Shown here in pieces: positions 6,398 through 14,108 of a stretch of 64,000 nucleotides of DNA (position 1 is its first letter; the number at the start of each line of letters is the position of its first letter). The notes under the pieces were generated by a model, which was given only the letters and a program-made list of their open reading frames with translations, searched no databases and was not told where the DNA came from. Source of the DNA: a virus; IMG/VR virus record IMGVR_UViG_3300032222_000151, positions 1-64,000 of that record. One strand, given 5' to 3'. Both the position numbers and the translations under genes were made by a program.

Positions 6398-6973
6398 ATG
6401 CCGAACGAATTTGACACCATATACGAAAACAATAGATGGGGTTATAAAAGCGGACCTGGATCAGACCCAGATCAGGCAAAAGTCTGGATAGATATGGTCA
6501 ACTCATTTCTAGAAAAAGAAGATGTTAAAACAGTCATGGATATTGGTTGTGGCGACTGGAGACTAGGACAAAAGTACAAACTAGACAACAAAACCTATAC
6601 TGGAATCGATATTAGTTCTGTTATTCTAGATGAAACAATGGCCTATAGCACAGATAATGTTAAGTTTATACATGGAGACTTTGAGTTTCTTGATGTTGAT
6701 CCAGTGGACTTAATAATCATAAAGGATGTCCTTCAGCATTTACCCAACTCAAAGGTAATCAATATTGTAAATAAGATTAAAAATCATGCAAGATATGCTT
6801 TATTTTGCGATATGTATATAAAGGTTAATGATAGAGAGTTAAACAGCGATATACCTATGGGAAGAGCCAGGCCTATAGATCTTTCAGAAGATCCATTCTT
6901 TTTTGACTTTGAAAAAATAGACAGATACAATGGAAAACAAATATCTTTATACAGGGAGAAAAGTTTTGAGTGA
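6398..6973 (+). CDS. Class I SAM-dependent methyltransferase (191 aa)
   Basis: Motif I is VMDIGCGDWRLG (about residues 46-57), followed by TGIDISS (motif II) and a post-motif DVLQHLP, a pattern of Methyltransf_11/25-type enzymes. Substrate is unknown. The start is leaderless: TACAAT (6386-6391) plus six bases. The gene overlaps a glycosyltransferase gene, so the pair may act on the same glycan or small molecule. The -35 region is weak. Confidence 0.8.
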   Translation: MPNEFDTIYENNRWGYKSGPGSDPDQAKVWIDMVNSFLEKEDVKTVMDIGCGDWRLGQKYKLDNKTYTGIDISSVILDETMAYSTDNVKFIHGDFEFLDVDPVDLIIIKDVLQHLPNSKVINIVNKIKNHARYALFCDMYIKVNDRELNSDIPMGRARPIDLSEDPFFFDFEKIDRYNGKQISLYREKSFE

Positions 6974-7775
6974 AAACACAAAGATTCCTAAAATAATATG
7001 GCAAACACATAATTATGAGCATTCTGATCTTCCAGATCATTTAAAAAAAATATCACAAACATGGAAAAATCTTAATCCTGGTTGGGAATATAGATATGTT
7101 AGCCATACTGAAAGAGAAGACATAATCAAAAAATATCCTATATTGTGGAAGTACTACCCTACTCAGGATGGTGTTTGCCAAGCAGATATCTGGAGATATG
7201 TGGTTACCTATGAGCATGGTGGTGTATATGCTGACATGGACTCTGTATGTACTGAACCCATTAGTTACACATTAAGCAATCTTGAGGACCATGAAATTTT
7301 TGTCTCTACCCCAATTACATCGGATGCACCTATTCAAGAAAAAATAGACATGATGAGATCAAATAATTTTGATGAAGATCATATAAGATTTCGCATAAAA
7401 GTTCAGACAAACAGAAATGGTGTAGAGGTTTATGAATCAGAAAATGGCACAATGATTAGATCCTCAACCACAAAAAGTTCTAACTATGCTGTCAAGAAAA
7501 AATCTAAGATAATGGAGCAGGTTATAAAAGAATCTGAAGATCATTTCATAAAAAGCATCAGCAAAGATATCCCTAGAGTTATGCTATATGTTCCATTTCT
7601 CAATGTAATTCATGGATTGGACAAGGATCCCTTAGTTTCCTTTGAGTTTAATGGATTTTATCATGACGATCTATATAAAACAGGCTTTGATTCAGACTTT
7701 TTGGTTAATGATTACGGAAACATAATAAAATATACTGATTATTTAAAGAAGCACAATCTGCCAATTGCTACATAA
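6966..7775 (+). CDS. Glycosyltransferase with DXD motif (OCH1/Gly_transf_sug family)
   Basis: IPKIIWQTHNYE near the N-terminus, LNPGWEYRYV, then CQADIWRYVVTYEHGGVY and ADMDSV (the DXD metal/nucleotide-sugar site) are the sequence signs of the Gly_transf_sug family (PF04488). The enzyme moves a sugar from a nucleotide donor to an acceptor that cannot be told. I chose the TTG at 6966 (MSENTKIPK) because GGGAG lies 7 bases upstream; an ATG at 6930 in the same frame would overlap the methyltransferase more deeply. Confidence 0.83.
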   Translation: MSENTKIPKIIWQTHNYEHSDLPDHLKKISQTWKNLNPGWEYRYVSHTEREDIIKKYPILWKYYPTQDGVCQADIWRYVVTYEHGGVYADMDSVCTEPISYTLSNLEDHEIFVSTPITSDAPIQEKIDMMRSNNFDEDHIRFRIKVQTNRNGVEVYESENGTMIRSSTTKSSNYAVKKKSKIMEQVIKESEDHFIKSISKDIPRVMLYVPFLNVIHGLDKDPLVSFEFNGFYHDDLYKTGFDSDFLVNDYGNIIKYTDYLKKHNLPIAT

Positions 7776-7803
7776 TAAAGTTGAAATGTGATATAATCTA
7801 TAT

Positions 7804-7929
7804 ATGAATAAATCTAAGTGCTTTTTTTGTGATAAGGATGCAACACATTACGATGTTGTAGTTGACCATGCCGATTATGTGGTTGCCGATGTGTGCTTAG
7901 ATCATTTATCTATGGGTCTCGTCTCTTAG
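7804..7929 (+). CDS. Small zinc-binding protein, leaderless (41 aa)
   Basis: The ATG follows TATAAT (7792-7797) by six bases. The product has CFFC near the N-terminus and CLDH near residue 31, a CxxC/CxxH metal site. The family is unknown. It ends just before the promoter of the next gene. Confidence 0.6.
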   Translation: MNKSKCFFCDKDATHYDVVVDHADYVVADVCLDHLSMGLVS

Positions 7930-7933
7930 AGAC

Positions 7934-7962
7934 TTGACTTTCTGACAGCATCCTGGTATTAT
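7934..7962 (+). promoter_or_regulatory. Promoter of the 7969-12149 gene chain
   Basis: TTGACT (7934-7939), 17 bp, TATTAT (7957-7962), six bases, ATG. Genes downstream overlap almost without a break to 12149, so this may drive much of that chain. Confidence 0.65.
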
Positions 7963-7968
7963 TAATAT

Positions 7969-8175
7969 ATGATCAATATGGAAATACCTGATCCATTCCA
8001 AACCTTTGTAGCCAAGAAGTATGCTAACGCCAAGGGTTATGTTCATGACTTCTTTACTGGTGAATGGTCTTATAAGTGTTTATCTTGTAAGGAAGAATTG
8101 ATTGGTCCATCCCGCAAAATTTTGACTAAGATTAGATTGTTTCATACCCGCAATGAGTGCCTTGGAGGATACTAA
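7969..8175 (+). CDS. Small zinc-finger-like protein (68 aa)
   Basis: The C-terminal half contains CLSC and, 19 residues later, HTRNEC, giving a CxxC...HxxxxC metal site. Probably DNA or protein binding; no family is recognised. Leaderless start. It ends in a TAATG overlap with the next gene, and GGAGG in its last codons is the ribosome binding site for that gene. Confidence 0.65.
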   Translation: MINMEIPDPFQTFVAKKYANAKGYVHDFFTGEWSYKCLSCKEELIGPSRKILTKIRLFHTRNECLGGY

Positions 8176-8390
8176 TGCCTATCCATGTTCCTATCTATGT
8201 CAATGACAAGTTAATTAAAACATATCATATTGGCAGGATATCTGGTGATACCAACCCAGATTCTATTAATGCTTATTTAATTGTAGAAGATGACCAACTT
8301 TGGCATGTAGGTAAAAAGTTTACTCACAGATACGGAGATAGCATTGAGACTTGCATTACCCTGGGTCTTAGTGCTATGATGGATACATGA
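8175..8390 (+). CDS. Hypothetical protein (71 aa)
   Basis: Not recognised. MPIHVPIYVNDKLI starts behind TTGGAGGATACTA; the longer frame starting at 8157 was rejected for this reason. Predicted mostly beta-strand with a DDQLWHVGKKF segment. Overlaps the following ATG by four bases (ATGA). Confidence 0.6.
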   Translation: MPIHVPIYVNDKLIKTYHIGRISGDTNPDSINAYLIVEDDQLWHVGKKFTHRYGDSIETCITLGLSAMMDT

Positions 8391-8581
8391 AAATAGGACC
8401 ATATACACTACGCAAACCTTGGGTCAAGTATGTAGACTTAGAGTTAGACATTGAAGAGCAATTGATGAGAGCAGTAATGAACTCAATTAGATCAGATATG
8501 GTGGCAGATATTATATCTCTTGATCTTTGTGATATAGATTGTGATGTGATTCACTACCTTGAAAAAACGGCACGAGCATGA
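8387..8581 (+). CDS. Hypothetical protein (64 aa)
   Basis: Not recognised. Basic N-terminus (MKIGPYTLRKPWVKY) and an acidic helical rest. Coupled by ATGA overlaps on both sides. No ribosome binding site is clear, so translation probably depends on the upstream gene. Confidence 0.55.
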   Translation: MKIGPYTLRKPWVKYVDLELDIEEQLMRAVMNSIRSDMVADIISLDLCDIDCDVIHYLEKTARA

Positions 8582-8718
8582 GATACTATACAAAGGGCTG
8601 GTTGAAGGCAGGTGTCTGTGATGGTTGGGGCTTTGCCTTTGAGTTCTACCCAAGAGAAAAGTCATTAAGCATTACGTTTATACATTGGTATGTAATTATT
8701 GAAAGGGATTATAAATGA
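8578..8718 (+). CDS. Hypothetical protein (46 aa)
   Basis: Not recognised. An aromatic-rich short protein (MRYYTKGWLKAGVCDGWGFAF) with a C-terminal FIHWYVII strand. Small proteins with this general look are common among phages. ATGA overlaps at both ends are the main support. Confidence 0.5.
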   Translation: MRYYTKGWLKAGVCDGWGFAFEFYPREKSLSITFIHWYVIIERDYK

Positions 8719-8882
8719 GACATGATAAAGATTTAACAAGAGGGATTCTCAAAGGTGTAGCATTGACTGCTTTAGTAATACCCCTTATAGGAACTGAATA
8801 CTTAAAAGTGCTTTTTGTATTCCCGATTTGTTGGTTAATCTTTCAGGGTATTTATAACTTAGAAGGAATAGACAATGAGTAG
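8715..8882 (+). CDS. Small membrane protein (55 aa)
   Basis: After a charged N-terminus (MRHDKDLTRG) the protein is hydrophobic from about residue 13 to 47, enough for two short membrane helices with a turn at PLIGTEYLK. No family is recognised. Four-base overlap with the previous gene and eight with the next, where GAAGGAATAGACA is the ribosome binding site. Confidence 0.55.
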   Translation: MRHDKDLTRGILKGVALTALVIPLIGTEYLKVLFVFPICWLIFQGIYNLEGIDNE

Positions 8883-9063
8883 TTCAGCAACAATTTATGT
8901 ATACCAGCGAATAAATATCTGGGAGGCTGATGTGTGGCGTGGAGATGAGAAAATTGGTGGTTGTACAGCACCTACAATGGCTGGTGTATTTGATATTGCT
9001 TATGACATAATTGCAGAAGATGATCCACAGTGGGCTGACTTTAATGCGAATGAGGACTTATGA
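8875..9063 (+). CDS. Acidic hypothetical protein (62 aa)
   Basis: Not recognised. MSSSATIYVYQRINIWEADVW looks like two beta strands, followed by an acidic helical tail. GAAGGAATAGAC precedes the ATG. Overlaps the next gene by four bases. Confidence 0.6.
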   Translation: MSSSATIYVYQRINIWEADVWRGDEKIGGCTAPTMAGVFDIAYDIIAEDDPQWADFNANEDL

Positions 9064-9314
9064 CACACGATGAATTGGTAGAAGAGTTGGATAGATGGAT
9101 TAGATTTCTTCATGACAACAACAAGGGAAAGTCTTGGGTAAAGGCAATTCGTTCAGTAGTAGAATTACATAAGCCTGTTATGCAATGGAGTGGTGGGTAT
9201 GATGGAGAAGAAAATCCATTATATGCAGAACAGTGCACTGATTGTTCAGCCAATGGTTTTACACAAGAATACCCTTGCCAAACTATTCAGGCTATTGAGA
9301 AGGAACTTAATTAG
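9060..9314 (+). CDS. MTHDEL-family protein, copy 1 (84 aa)
   Basis: Begins MTHDELVEELD and ends CQTIQAIEKELN, with AIRSVVELHKPV in the middle and a CTDC pair before the end. The gene at 9780 has the same start, middle and end, and the genes at 9317 and 9499 share one end each, so a small family has been duplicated and shuffled here. Similar proteins ending PCPTIQAIEKEL are known to me from uncultured phage sequences, without known function. The final codons contain AAGGA, the ribosome binding site for what follows. Confidence 0.7.
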   Translation: MTHDELVEELDRWIRFLHDNNKGKSWVKAIRSVVELHKPVMQWSGGYDGEENPLYAEQCTDCSANGFTQEYPCQTIQAIEKELN

Positions 9315-9316
9315 TT

Positions 9317-9502
9317 GTGGGTCAGCAATGTGGTGACAAGACTGCATACAGAACTAAATATTATGCAGAAAAAGTACTTGGAATTATGTGGAAGAATGCC
9401 GTTAACACTAAAAAAAGAAGTTTACCTTGCAGGACATATAAATGTAACATTTGTAAAAGATGGCACCTTACAAGTAAGGCTATTGAAAAGGAGTTAGGAT
9501 GA
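9317..9502 (+). CDS. Zinc-ribbon protein with grafted AIEKEL end (61 aa)
   Basis: The GTG start (9317) directly follows the previous stop. The body has CGDK, then YRTKYYAEKVL, and a C-terminal YKCNICKRWHLTSK, a ribbon found in short phage proteins (CxxK...C..C..WHLTS). It then ends AIEKELG, the tail of the MTHDEL family, which suggests recombination between neighbours. This frame was chosen over the overlapping one at 9315 because of the recognisable ribbon. Confidence 0.65.
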   Translation: MGQQCGDKTAYRTKYYAEKVLGIMWKNAVNTKKRSLPCRTYKCNICKRWHLTSKAIEKELG

Positions 9503-9780
9503 AAGGCTTTATCAAAGATGAAATACCAAGTAGGTGGGATGAAAATAGGATGACCCACGATGAATTGCCACCACTTTCAACAATAGACCGCAAAGATAAA
9601 TTGATTCTTTGGTTAGCAACATATGTGCTTGAACAGGGCAAATGGAATTATGATGATTTTTATGAATTACTTGAAAGTCACTTTGCGCTTGTATCTACTT
9701 GGCGAAAATTAGAAAACAAACACGCAAAATTACCCGAAGGCTATGAGCCAACAAACACACGCACGATTGAGAGATTCTAA
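9499..9780 (+). CDS. MTHDEL-family related protein (93 aa)
   Basis: ATG 9499 lies behind AAGGAGTTAGG, which is the end of the upstream gene. A second possible ATG at 9550 would give a protein beginning MTHDELPPLS, like its neighbours. The rest differs: a helical domain (LILWLATYVLEQGKW...YELLESHF). It looks like a fusion of the shared MTHDEL start with an unrelated C-terminus. Function unknown. Confidence 0.6.
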   Translation: MKGFIKDEIPSRWDENRMTHDELPPLSTIDRKDKLILWLATYVLEQGKWNYDDFYELLESHFALVSTWRKLENKHAKLPEGYEPTNTRTIERF

Positions 9781-9989
9781 TGACACACGATGAATTACTG
9801 GCAATATGCGATAACTACTCATTCAAAGATTCTGCCGAACCTGTAAAAGCCCTTCGTGCAGTAGTGGAATTGCATAAGCCAATAACCACGCCAAATAATT
9901 TTAGTTATTGTCCAGAATGTCAGTACGGACACGCAAGAGGGGTTTACCCCTGCCCAACCATTCAGGCTATTGAGAAGGAGTTGTCGTGA
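9780..9989 (+). CDS. MTHDEL-family protein, copy 2 (69 aa)
   Basis: Begins MTHDELLAICD, contains ALRAVVELHKPI, a CPEC pair and ends YPCPTIQAIEKELS. It aligns with the 9060 gene over its full length, apart from a shorter middle. Starts in a TAATG overlap. The codons for the conserved EKEL end supply AAGGAG for the next gene. Confidence 0.7.
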   Translation: MTHDELLAICDNYSFKDSAEPVKALRAVVELHKPITTPNNFSYCPECQYGHARGVYPCPTIQAIEKELS

Positions 9990-10213
9990 TACCTCCAATT
10001 GAGTCTATTAGTTTTAATATTGGTAAGCCTAAGCGTAAGAATAGGGGTGAACTTGACTTTACCGTCAAAAAGCAGGGGGAAGAAGTTTGGTTATATTGCA
10101 ATGGATGTAAAGCAAGTTACTCTTATGAAATGTTTAAAAATGATAGAGAACATTTCTTTAAAATACATAGTTTTTATCACAGAAAAGTTGCAGAAGAAAA
10201 AGGTAAAAAATAA
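9986..10213 (+). CDS. Basic zinc-finger-like protein (75 aa)
   Basis: The GTG start overlaps the previous TGA (GTGA) and sits 6 bases after AAGGAG. CNGC near residue 38 and two His (HSFYH) near residue 61 make a C2H2-like metal site. Lys-rich at both ends, so nucleic-acid binding is possible. No family is recognised. Confidence 0.6.
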   Translation: MIPPIESISFNIGKPKRKNRGELDFTVKKQGEEVWLYCNGCKASYSYEMFKNDREHFFKIHSFYHRKVAEEKGKK

Positions 10214-10461
10214 TGCCTGGTATTGCTCCTGGAATCCCATTTGTTCATGTAAGACCTAATGATGAACCAGATGTTGCCTGTCAATTAGTTGTTCCTCAAG
10301 GATCATCATCTGAAGGTTTAGAGTGTGTCGTTCAGCATACCGTCATAACTAATGGTGGAGAACAGTTAATGTTTGGCTTGCTATGGGCTGGTTTTTTTGC
10401 TATACTTATTGGAGTATTTATCTTAAATGATAAAATAACAGAGACAAGGGGTAGAAAATGA
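10213..10461 (+). CDS. Small membrane protein (82 aa)
   Basis: The N-terminal 50 residues are polar and Pro-rich. A single hydrophobic helix follows (about residues 53-72, MFGLLWAGFFAILIGVFIL), then a short charged tail, so an N-out/C-in membrane protein is likely. No family is recognised. TAATG and ATGA overlaps link it to both neighbours. Confidence 0.6.
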   Translation: MPGIAPGIPFVHVRPNDEPDVACQLVVPQGSSSEGLECVVQHTVITNGGEQLMFGLLWAGFFAILIGVFILNDKITETRGRK

Positions 10462-10820
10462 CATACGAATGGTATTCACCACCTATGAGTTATGATGAAA
10501 TGGTTGAAACTCAAGGGGAGATTATTAAAGATTGGACCCTTGGATATTATCAGGGTGATTATGTATACCTGCTAAAAAATGGGGACAAATATGCGTTTAC
10601 TGTTATTGGATATGGATCATGCTCTGGATGTGATGCATTAGAAGGTTGTGGAGACGATGAAGAGTTTAATGAACTAAAAGAAGATATCGTAAACAGTATT
10701 GTTTGGGGAACTAAGCAAGATGTTCTTGACTATGTAACTAATCAGGAAGCAAATCGCTGGTATTTTCATGAAGAAGATTGGGTTGAAATTAGAAAAGAAA
10801 TTAAGGAGATATTAAAGTAA
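10458..10820 (+). CDS. Acidic hypothetical protein (120 aa)
   Basis: Not recognised. Aromatic-rich and acidic, with YGSCSGCDALEGC near residues 52-64; these Cys could bind metal or form a disulfide. The C-terminal 40 residues are predicted helical. GGGGTAG upstream and an ATGA overlap support the start. Confidence 0.65.
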   Translation: MTYEWYSPPMSYDEMVETQGEIIKDWTLGYYQGDYVYLLKNGDKYAFTVIGYGSCSGCDALEGCGDDEEFNELKEDIVNSIVWGTKQDVLDYVTNQEANRWYFHEEDWVEIRKEIKEILK

Positions 10821-11221
10821 TGTCAAAAGTTAATCAGGTAGCAAAAGAAAACAAAGGTAGTCACGATCACTTTAAAGTAAGTGGAGTTAATTCAGGAGTC
10901 TATAATTCTGATGGCAAACTGAATGTATTTGCTGGAGATGTTAATACATGTCCAAAATGTTTAGAGAACTATCCATATGGAAAAAATCACTGGTGCAAAG
11001 ATGGAACTGTAACAGCACCTAATAATATTACTATGGTTCAAGACTGGAGTCCACAAGGACATTCTACTGAGGCTTATTGGCGTAAGCGCATTGCTGAAGA
11101 ACAGAAGATTGATAGGATTCGTGAGTTAGCAACTAAGTTGTTAGATCAGGACTACCGTGGAAATCCACCAACAGAACTTTACATTGCTAAAAAGATTCTT
11201 GATATTTTAGATGGCAACTAA
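10820..11221 (+). CDS. Hypothetical protein with zinc-like motif (133 aa)
   Basis: Not recognised. Contains CPKC at about residue 44 and HWC about 12 residues later, a possible metal site. The C-terminal 50 residues are helical (EAYWRKRIAEEQKIDRI). AAGGAG lies 14 bases before the ATG. Starts with a TAATG overlap. Confidence 0.65.
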   Translation: MSKVNQVAKENKGSHDHFKVSGVNSGVYNSDGKLNVFAGDVNTCPKCLENYPYGKNHWCKDGTVTAPNNITMVQDWSPQGHSTEAYWRKRIAEEQKIDRIRELATKLLDQDYRGNPPTELYIAKKILDILDGN

Positions 11222-11372
11222 TTTATTTAAACACTGTTGGCACTGGTCAACCCTTTCATACAAAATGCCAGAGGCTATGGAAGAATGCTGTAACTGTGAT
11301 AAAGTTATAGAAGAATATAAAAGGTGGGACGGAACTGATAATGGAAAATGTGAGTGGGAGGTTTATGAATGA
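11211..11372 (+). CDS. Small Cys/Trp-rich protein (53 aa)
   Basis: Not recognised. Contains HCWHW near the N-terminus and CCNCD near residue 26, possibly a metal-binding site. It overlaps the preceding gene by 11 bases and the next by four. No clear ribosome binding site; support comes from the coupling and the Cys/His pattern. Confidence 0.5.
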   Translation: MATNLFKHCWHWSTLSYKMPEAMEECCNCDKVIEEYKRWDGTDNGKCEWEVYE

Positions 11373-11746
11373 CACTTGAAGAAGAAATCACGGCACTTAC
11401 TGAAAAATACTACAAGTATGTTAGTTTAGATCATCATAAGGATAGAGATTGTCATTTCTGGATTGAGAAGAAGTGGTCTTATGGCAATCCCCCAACATAT
11501 TCTGCACATCACATTGGGTATGTGGGAAGTGATCTTAATACAAAAGAGTTTGATGAAGAAGAAGATGCAATGATGTGGCTTGCTGATAACCTTAGAAATA
11601 AGATTAAACAGGCTATCAAATATCTTGAAGGTACTGATTACTGGGATAAAGATGATAAGGTTGGATTCCCTAAATATGAACTTATGGGTTTGAATAAAGA
11701 GCAGGCAGATGATATGCTTGAGTTATTGAAATCGGAGGTAAAATGA
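11369..11746 (+). CDS. Acidic hypothetical protein (125 aa)
   Basis: Not recognised. Acidic, with HHKDRDCHFWIEKKW (about residues 21-35) and a helical C-terminus. GTGGGAGG precedes the ATG. Its last codons provide GGAGG for the next gene. Confidence 0.65.
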   Translation: MTLEEEITALTEKYYKYVSLDHHKDRDCHFWIEKKWSYGNPPTYSAHHIGYVGSDLNTKEFDEEEDAMMWLADNLRNKIKQAIKYLEGTDYWDKDDKVGFPKYELMGLNKEQADDMLELLKSEVK

Positions 11747-12033
11747 AAAAGCGTAAAGAAACATATTCAGAGATTACTCCACCAACAGATCTATATCGTG
11801 TTAAGGTAGAAAAAGATTGGCGATATGGTAAGCATGCCATGTTTTGGGAAATTCAAGAATTTAACCAAGAACTATCTAATCGTTATAATGAAGTATATTA
11901 TCAAAGAGCGTGTAAGGGTGGTTTAGTTTATACTAAGTGGGGTTTAAAGTATCAGGTATGGAAAAAGATGCGTAAGATGAGACATGGGGATAGCGTTAAT
12001 TATTTTGACATTAAATTGCAGGGGCTAAAATGA
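11743..12033 (+). CDS. Basic hypothetical protein (96 aa)
   Basis: Not recognised. Strongly basic and aromatic (MKKRKETYSEI...WKKMRKMRHGD). Overlaps at both ends (ATGA) and a good ribosome binding site GGAGGT. Confidence 0.6.
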   Translation: MKKRKETYSEITPPTDLYRVKVEKDWRYGKHAMFWEIQEFNQELSNRYNEVYYQRACKGGLVYTKWGLKYQVWKKMRKMRHGDSVNYFDIKLQGLK

Positions 12034-12149
12034 ACGAAGCGCAATTTGATGAAGAATTTAACCTTGAAGACATTACGAATGCTATAGTTAATCAGGCTAA
12101 GGCTGAAGTTAAATCTAAGTTTGGTAATAAGAAACGACATAGACAGTAG
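12030..12149 (+). CDS. Small charged protein (39 aa)
   Basis: Not recognised. An acidic N-terminal half (MNEAQFDEEFNLED) and basic C-terminal half (KSKFGNKKRHRQ). Starts in an ATGA overlap behind GGGG. It is the last gene of the chain; a new promoter begins three bases after its stop. Confidence 0.55.
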   Translation: MNEAQFDEEFNLEDITNAIVNQAKAEVKSKFGNKKRHRQ

Positions 12150-12151
12150 AC

Positions 12152-12180
12152 TTGACATACCGTGTCAAATATGGGATACT
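12152..12180 (+). promoter_or_regulatory. Promoter of the 12187 unit, leaderless
   Basis: TTGACA (12152-12157), 17 bp, GATACT (12175-12180), six bases, ATG. The spacing is identical to the promoters at 1203, 5815, 7934 and 13230. Confidence 0.75.
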
Positions 12181-12186
12181 TAAGTT

Positions 12187-12480
12187 ATGAATGTTTGGAA
12201 AGTAGTTGCAACAGACTCCAACTCTGTACTTAATGCTGAAGCCATTAAGATTCTTCAAAAGTTGGAAGATCACAAAAATAGACTTGAAATAGAAGAATAC
12301 AACAAACTACTTAAAAAGTTGGCTAAAAAGTTTCCTGACTTTAGGTCTCAGATCTATTCACTTAAGATTAGAAATGATAATGATGGAAACATGGAAAAGG
12401 CTGCAAGCCTTAAGGATCTTATGAAACTTTCGCATGCAGAAAGAAAGCATCAGATAAGGCAGGAGTATCCTCGAAAATGA
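12187..12480 (+). CDS. Helical hypothetical protein (97 aa)
   Basis: Not recognised. Lys/Glu-rich and predicted almost wholly helical, with a possible coiled coil at residues 20-50. Leaderless start. Overlaps the next gene by four bases. Confidence 0.65.
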   Translation: MNVWKVVATDSNSVLNAEAIKILQKLEDHKNRLEIEEYNKLLKKLAKKFPDFRSQIYSLKIRNDNDGNMEKAASLKDLMKLSHAERKHQIRQEYPRK

Positions 12481-12704
12481 TAAAGCAGAATGTCGTTTAT
12501 TGTAAACATTGTGACACTCTAAGAGTCGGAACCCTAAATCTTGAGTGTAGCCTTTGTCATAGCAAAATGAAAGACCTTGGCTATATTGAAACAGTAGAAG
12601 ATGCTATTTGGCTTGGTCAGCAGTATAAAGGTGTTGCGGTTGAGCCAAGTCTTGAGTGGCATAGCCAAAGTTTGCTGAATCCAGATAAAGAGATCACCTG
12701 GTAG
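12477..12704 (+). CDS. Zinc-ribbon protein (75 aa)
   Basis: CKHC at residues 9-12 and CSLC at about 29-32 form a four-cysteine ribbon, followed by an acidic and aromatic tail. No specific family. GGAG upstream within the previous gene, ATGA overlap. Confidence 0.65.
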   Translation: MIKQNVVYCKHCDTLRVGTLNLECSLCHSKMKDLGYIETVEDAIWLGQQYKGVAVEPSLEWHSQSLLNPDKEITW

Positions 12705-12711
12705 TTAAGAT

Positions 12712-13233
12712 ATGACAACAGACAGATCCTTATGGCACAAAATTTCAAACATAGATAGACAGATTAAGCAGAGTCAGGATGGCAACTGTTCTATTTGTGG
12801 TCCAGTTGGAGTTGGATATGATTCCTATAATAATCAGTTTTACTGTAGAGAAAAAGCAAGTAAGGCATTGGCAAAAAGAAAGGCCGATAACCCAGATTTT
12901 AATAAGTACATACAAAAACAAAAACAAAACCATAGATGGATGTATGTCTATAAGTTAGATCAAGATCAGGTTATTTCTATGTTTCAGGATCAAAATGGTC
13001 AGTGTTGTATATGCTTTTCTTCAATATCCTTAGAGACATCTGCACAAAATGCTGCACACATAGACCATGATCATAACTGTTGTAGCAATAATGCCAGCAG
13101 TAGTTCTCCTCTGTGTGGTAACTGCAACAGAGGATTGCTCTGTAGTAGGTGCAACCTTGCTATTGGAAATTTTAATGATGATATAGACTTGATGAAAAGT
13201 GCAATAGTCTATTTAGAAAAATATATTAGTTGA
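12712..13233 (+). CDS. Recombination endonuclease VII-like nuclease (173 aa)
   Basis: The C-terminal domain has CCIC, AHIDHDHNCC, then CGNCNRGLLCSRCNLAIGNF, the order of zinc ligands and His-metal finger residues of the endonuclease VII family (PF02945). T4 endonuclease VII resolves branched DNA before packaging. The N-terminal part has an extra CSICG motif, seen in longer phage relatives. The start at 12712 has only a weak ribosome binding site. Confidence 0.85.
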   Translation: MTTDRSLWHKISNIDRQIKQSQDGNCSICGPVGVGYDSYNNQFYCREKASKALAKRKADNPDFNKYIQKQKQNHRWMYVYKLDQDQVISMFQDQNGQCCICFSSISLETSAQNAAHIDHDHNCCSNNASSSSPLCGNCNRGLLCSRCNLAIGNFNDDIDLMKSAIVYLEKYIS

Positions 13234-13258
13234 CAAACCACAGACTTGCGTGTATAAT
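13230..13258 (+). promoter_or_regulatory. Consensus promoter, leaderless
   Basis: TTGACA (13230-13235), 17 bp and TATAAT (13253-13258), six bases to ATG 13265. The TGA inside TTGACA is the stop codon of the endonuclease VII gene. Confidence 0.82.
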
Positions 13259-13264
13259 AAATAT

Positions 13265-13366
13265 ATGATCTGCAAAACCTGCGGTATGAATAAAGAAAAC
13301 ATTGACTACTGGGATAACCATCAAACTATGAGTGATTACAAGGTGTGGTGTGCCAAGAGAGCCTAA
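13265..13366 (+). CDS. Mini zinc-binding protein (33 aa)
   Basis: A 33-residue product starting MICKTCGMNKE with a later WCAKRA; CxxC plus His and Cys could bind one metal ion. The perfect promoter and exact leaderless spacing are the main support. Related short C-x2-C proteins that start M.CKTCG are frequent in actinophages. Confidence 0.55.
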   Translation: MICKTCGMNKENIDYWDNHQTMSDYKVWCAKRA

Positions 13367-13420
13367 GATTACGAAGATGGACTGGAGAGCCTTGGACCAA
13401 TGCCATGATATACTGAGATT

Positions 13421-14065
13421 ATGTTTACTGATAACCCGAATATAGAGAAAATCCACGAAGGTGTTTACATCTATAGAAACTTTTTAGATAAAAACTTTGT
13501 TGAAAAGATATCTGCAAAGATATTAGAGATAGGTGATGGGGTAGACCTAAAGCATTCTAACAACTGGTATGAGGACAAAGTTTATCAGATGGAAGAAATG
13601 GCAGAATCTTATAAAAAAGCATCTGAACTTCTACTTCCAGAATTGTATATAGTTCCATCTATTATGATACTTATAACAAAACCTGGCGATGAGATGTTTG
13701 TGCATACGGATAGTCCAGAAGAGGATCAGCATGTTGATAGCCCTGATCCATTTGAAACATGTCACATAGTTGACTATGGAATAGTCATATACTATGGTGA
13801 TTGGACTGGCGGAGATGTATTTTATCCAGACCTTGGAATATCCGTATCTCCAAGGCCAGGAGATCTATTAATTCATAAATCACGCAATCCGTATAGTCAT
13901 GGCGTTAGAAAGATAGAGTCTGGAGTTCGTGGGGCACAATCTCTTTTTGCAGTCACAGCAGAAAAAAACCCAGGAACATTTGTTGTTTATGGGTCTAAAG
14001 AGTTTAAGGATATAGAGGAGAGCAATACCCCTCTAGCATGGACAGATGCATTAATAAAAAGATAG
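13421..14065 (+). CDS. Fe(II)/2-oxoglutarate oxygenase, P4H-like (214 aa)
   Basis: The iron ligands H95-T-D97 and H150 and the 2-oxoglutarate-binding R160 can all be placed, with GGDVFYP between them, as in prolyl-4-hydroxylase-type oxygenases. It is one of eight such genes here and most like the one at 16612 (shared AEKNPGTF near the C-terminus versus TEKNPGTF). Substrate unknown. The start lies six bases after TATACT. Confidence 0.88.
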   Translation: MFTDNPNIEKIHEGVYIYRNFLDKNFVEKISAKILEIGDGVDLKHSNNWYEDKVYQMEEMAESYKKASELLLPELYIVPSIMILITKPGDEMFVHTDSPEEDQHVDSPDPFETCHIVDYGIVIYYGDWTGGDVFYPDLGISVSPRPGDLLIHKSRNPYSHGVRKIESGVRGAQSLFAVTAEKNPGTFVVYGSKEFKDIEESNTPLAWTDALIKR

Positions 14066-14108
14066 TTTAGTTGAGTGCACAAAGATGGCAAGAAAGTATG
14101 GGTAAAAG

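Noticed and set aside
9315-9497. Alternative 60-codon frame overlapping the 9317 zinc-ribbon gene
   Set aside because: Only the 9317 frame gives a recognisable C-x2-C...WHLTSK ribbon and the AIEKEL end.
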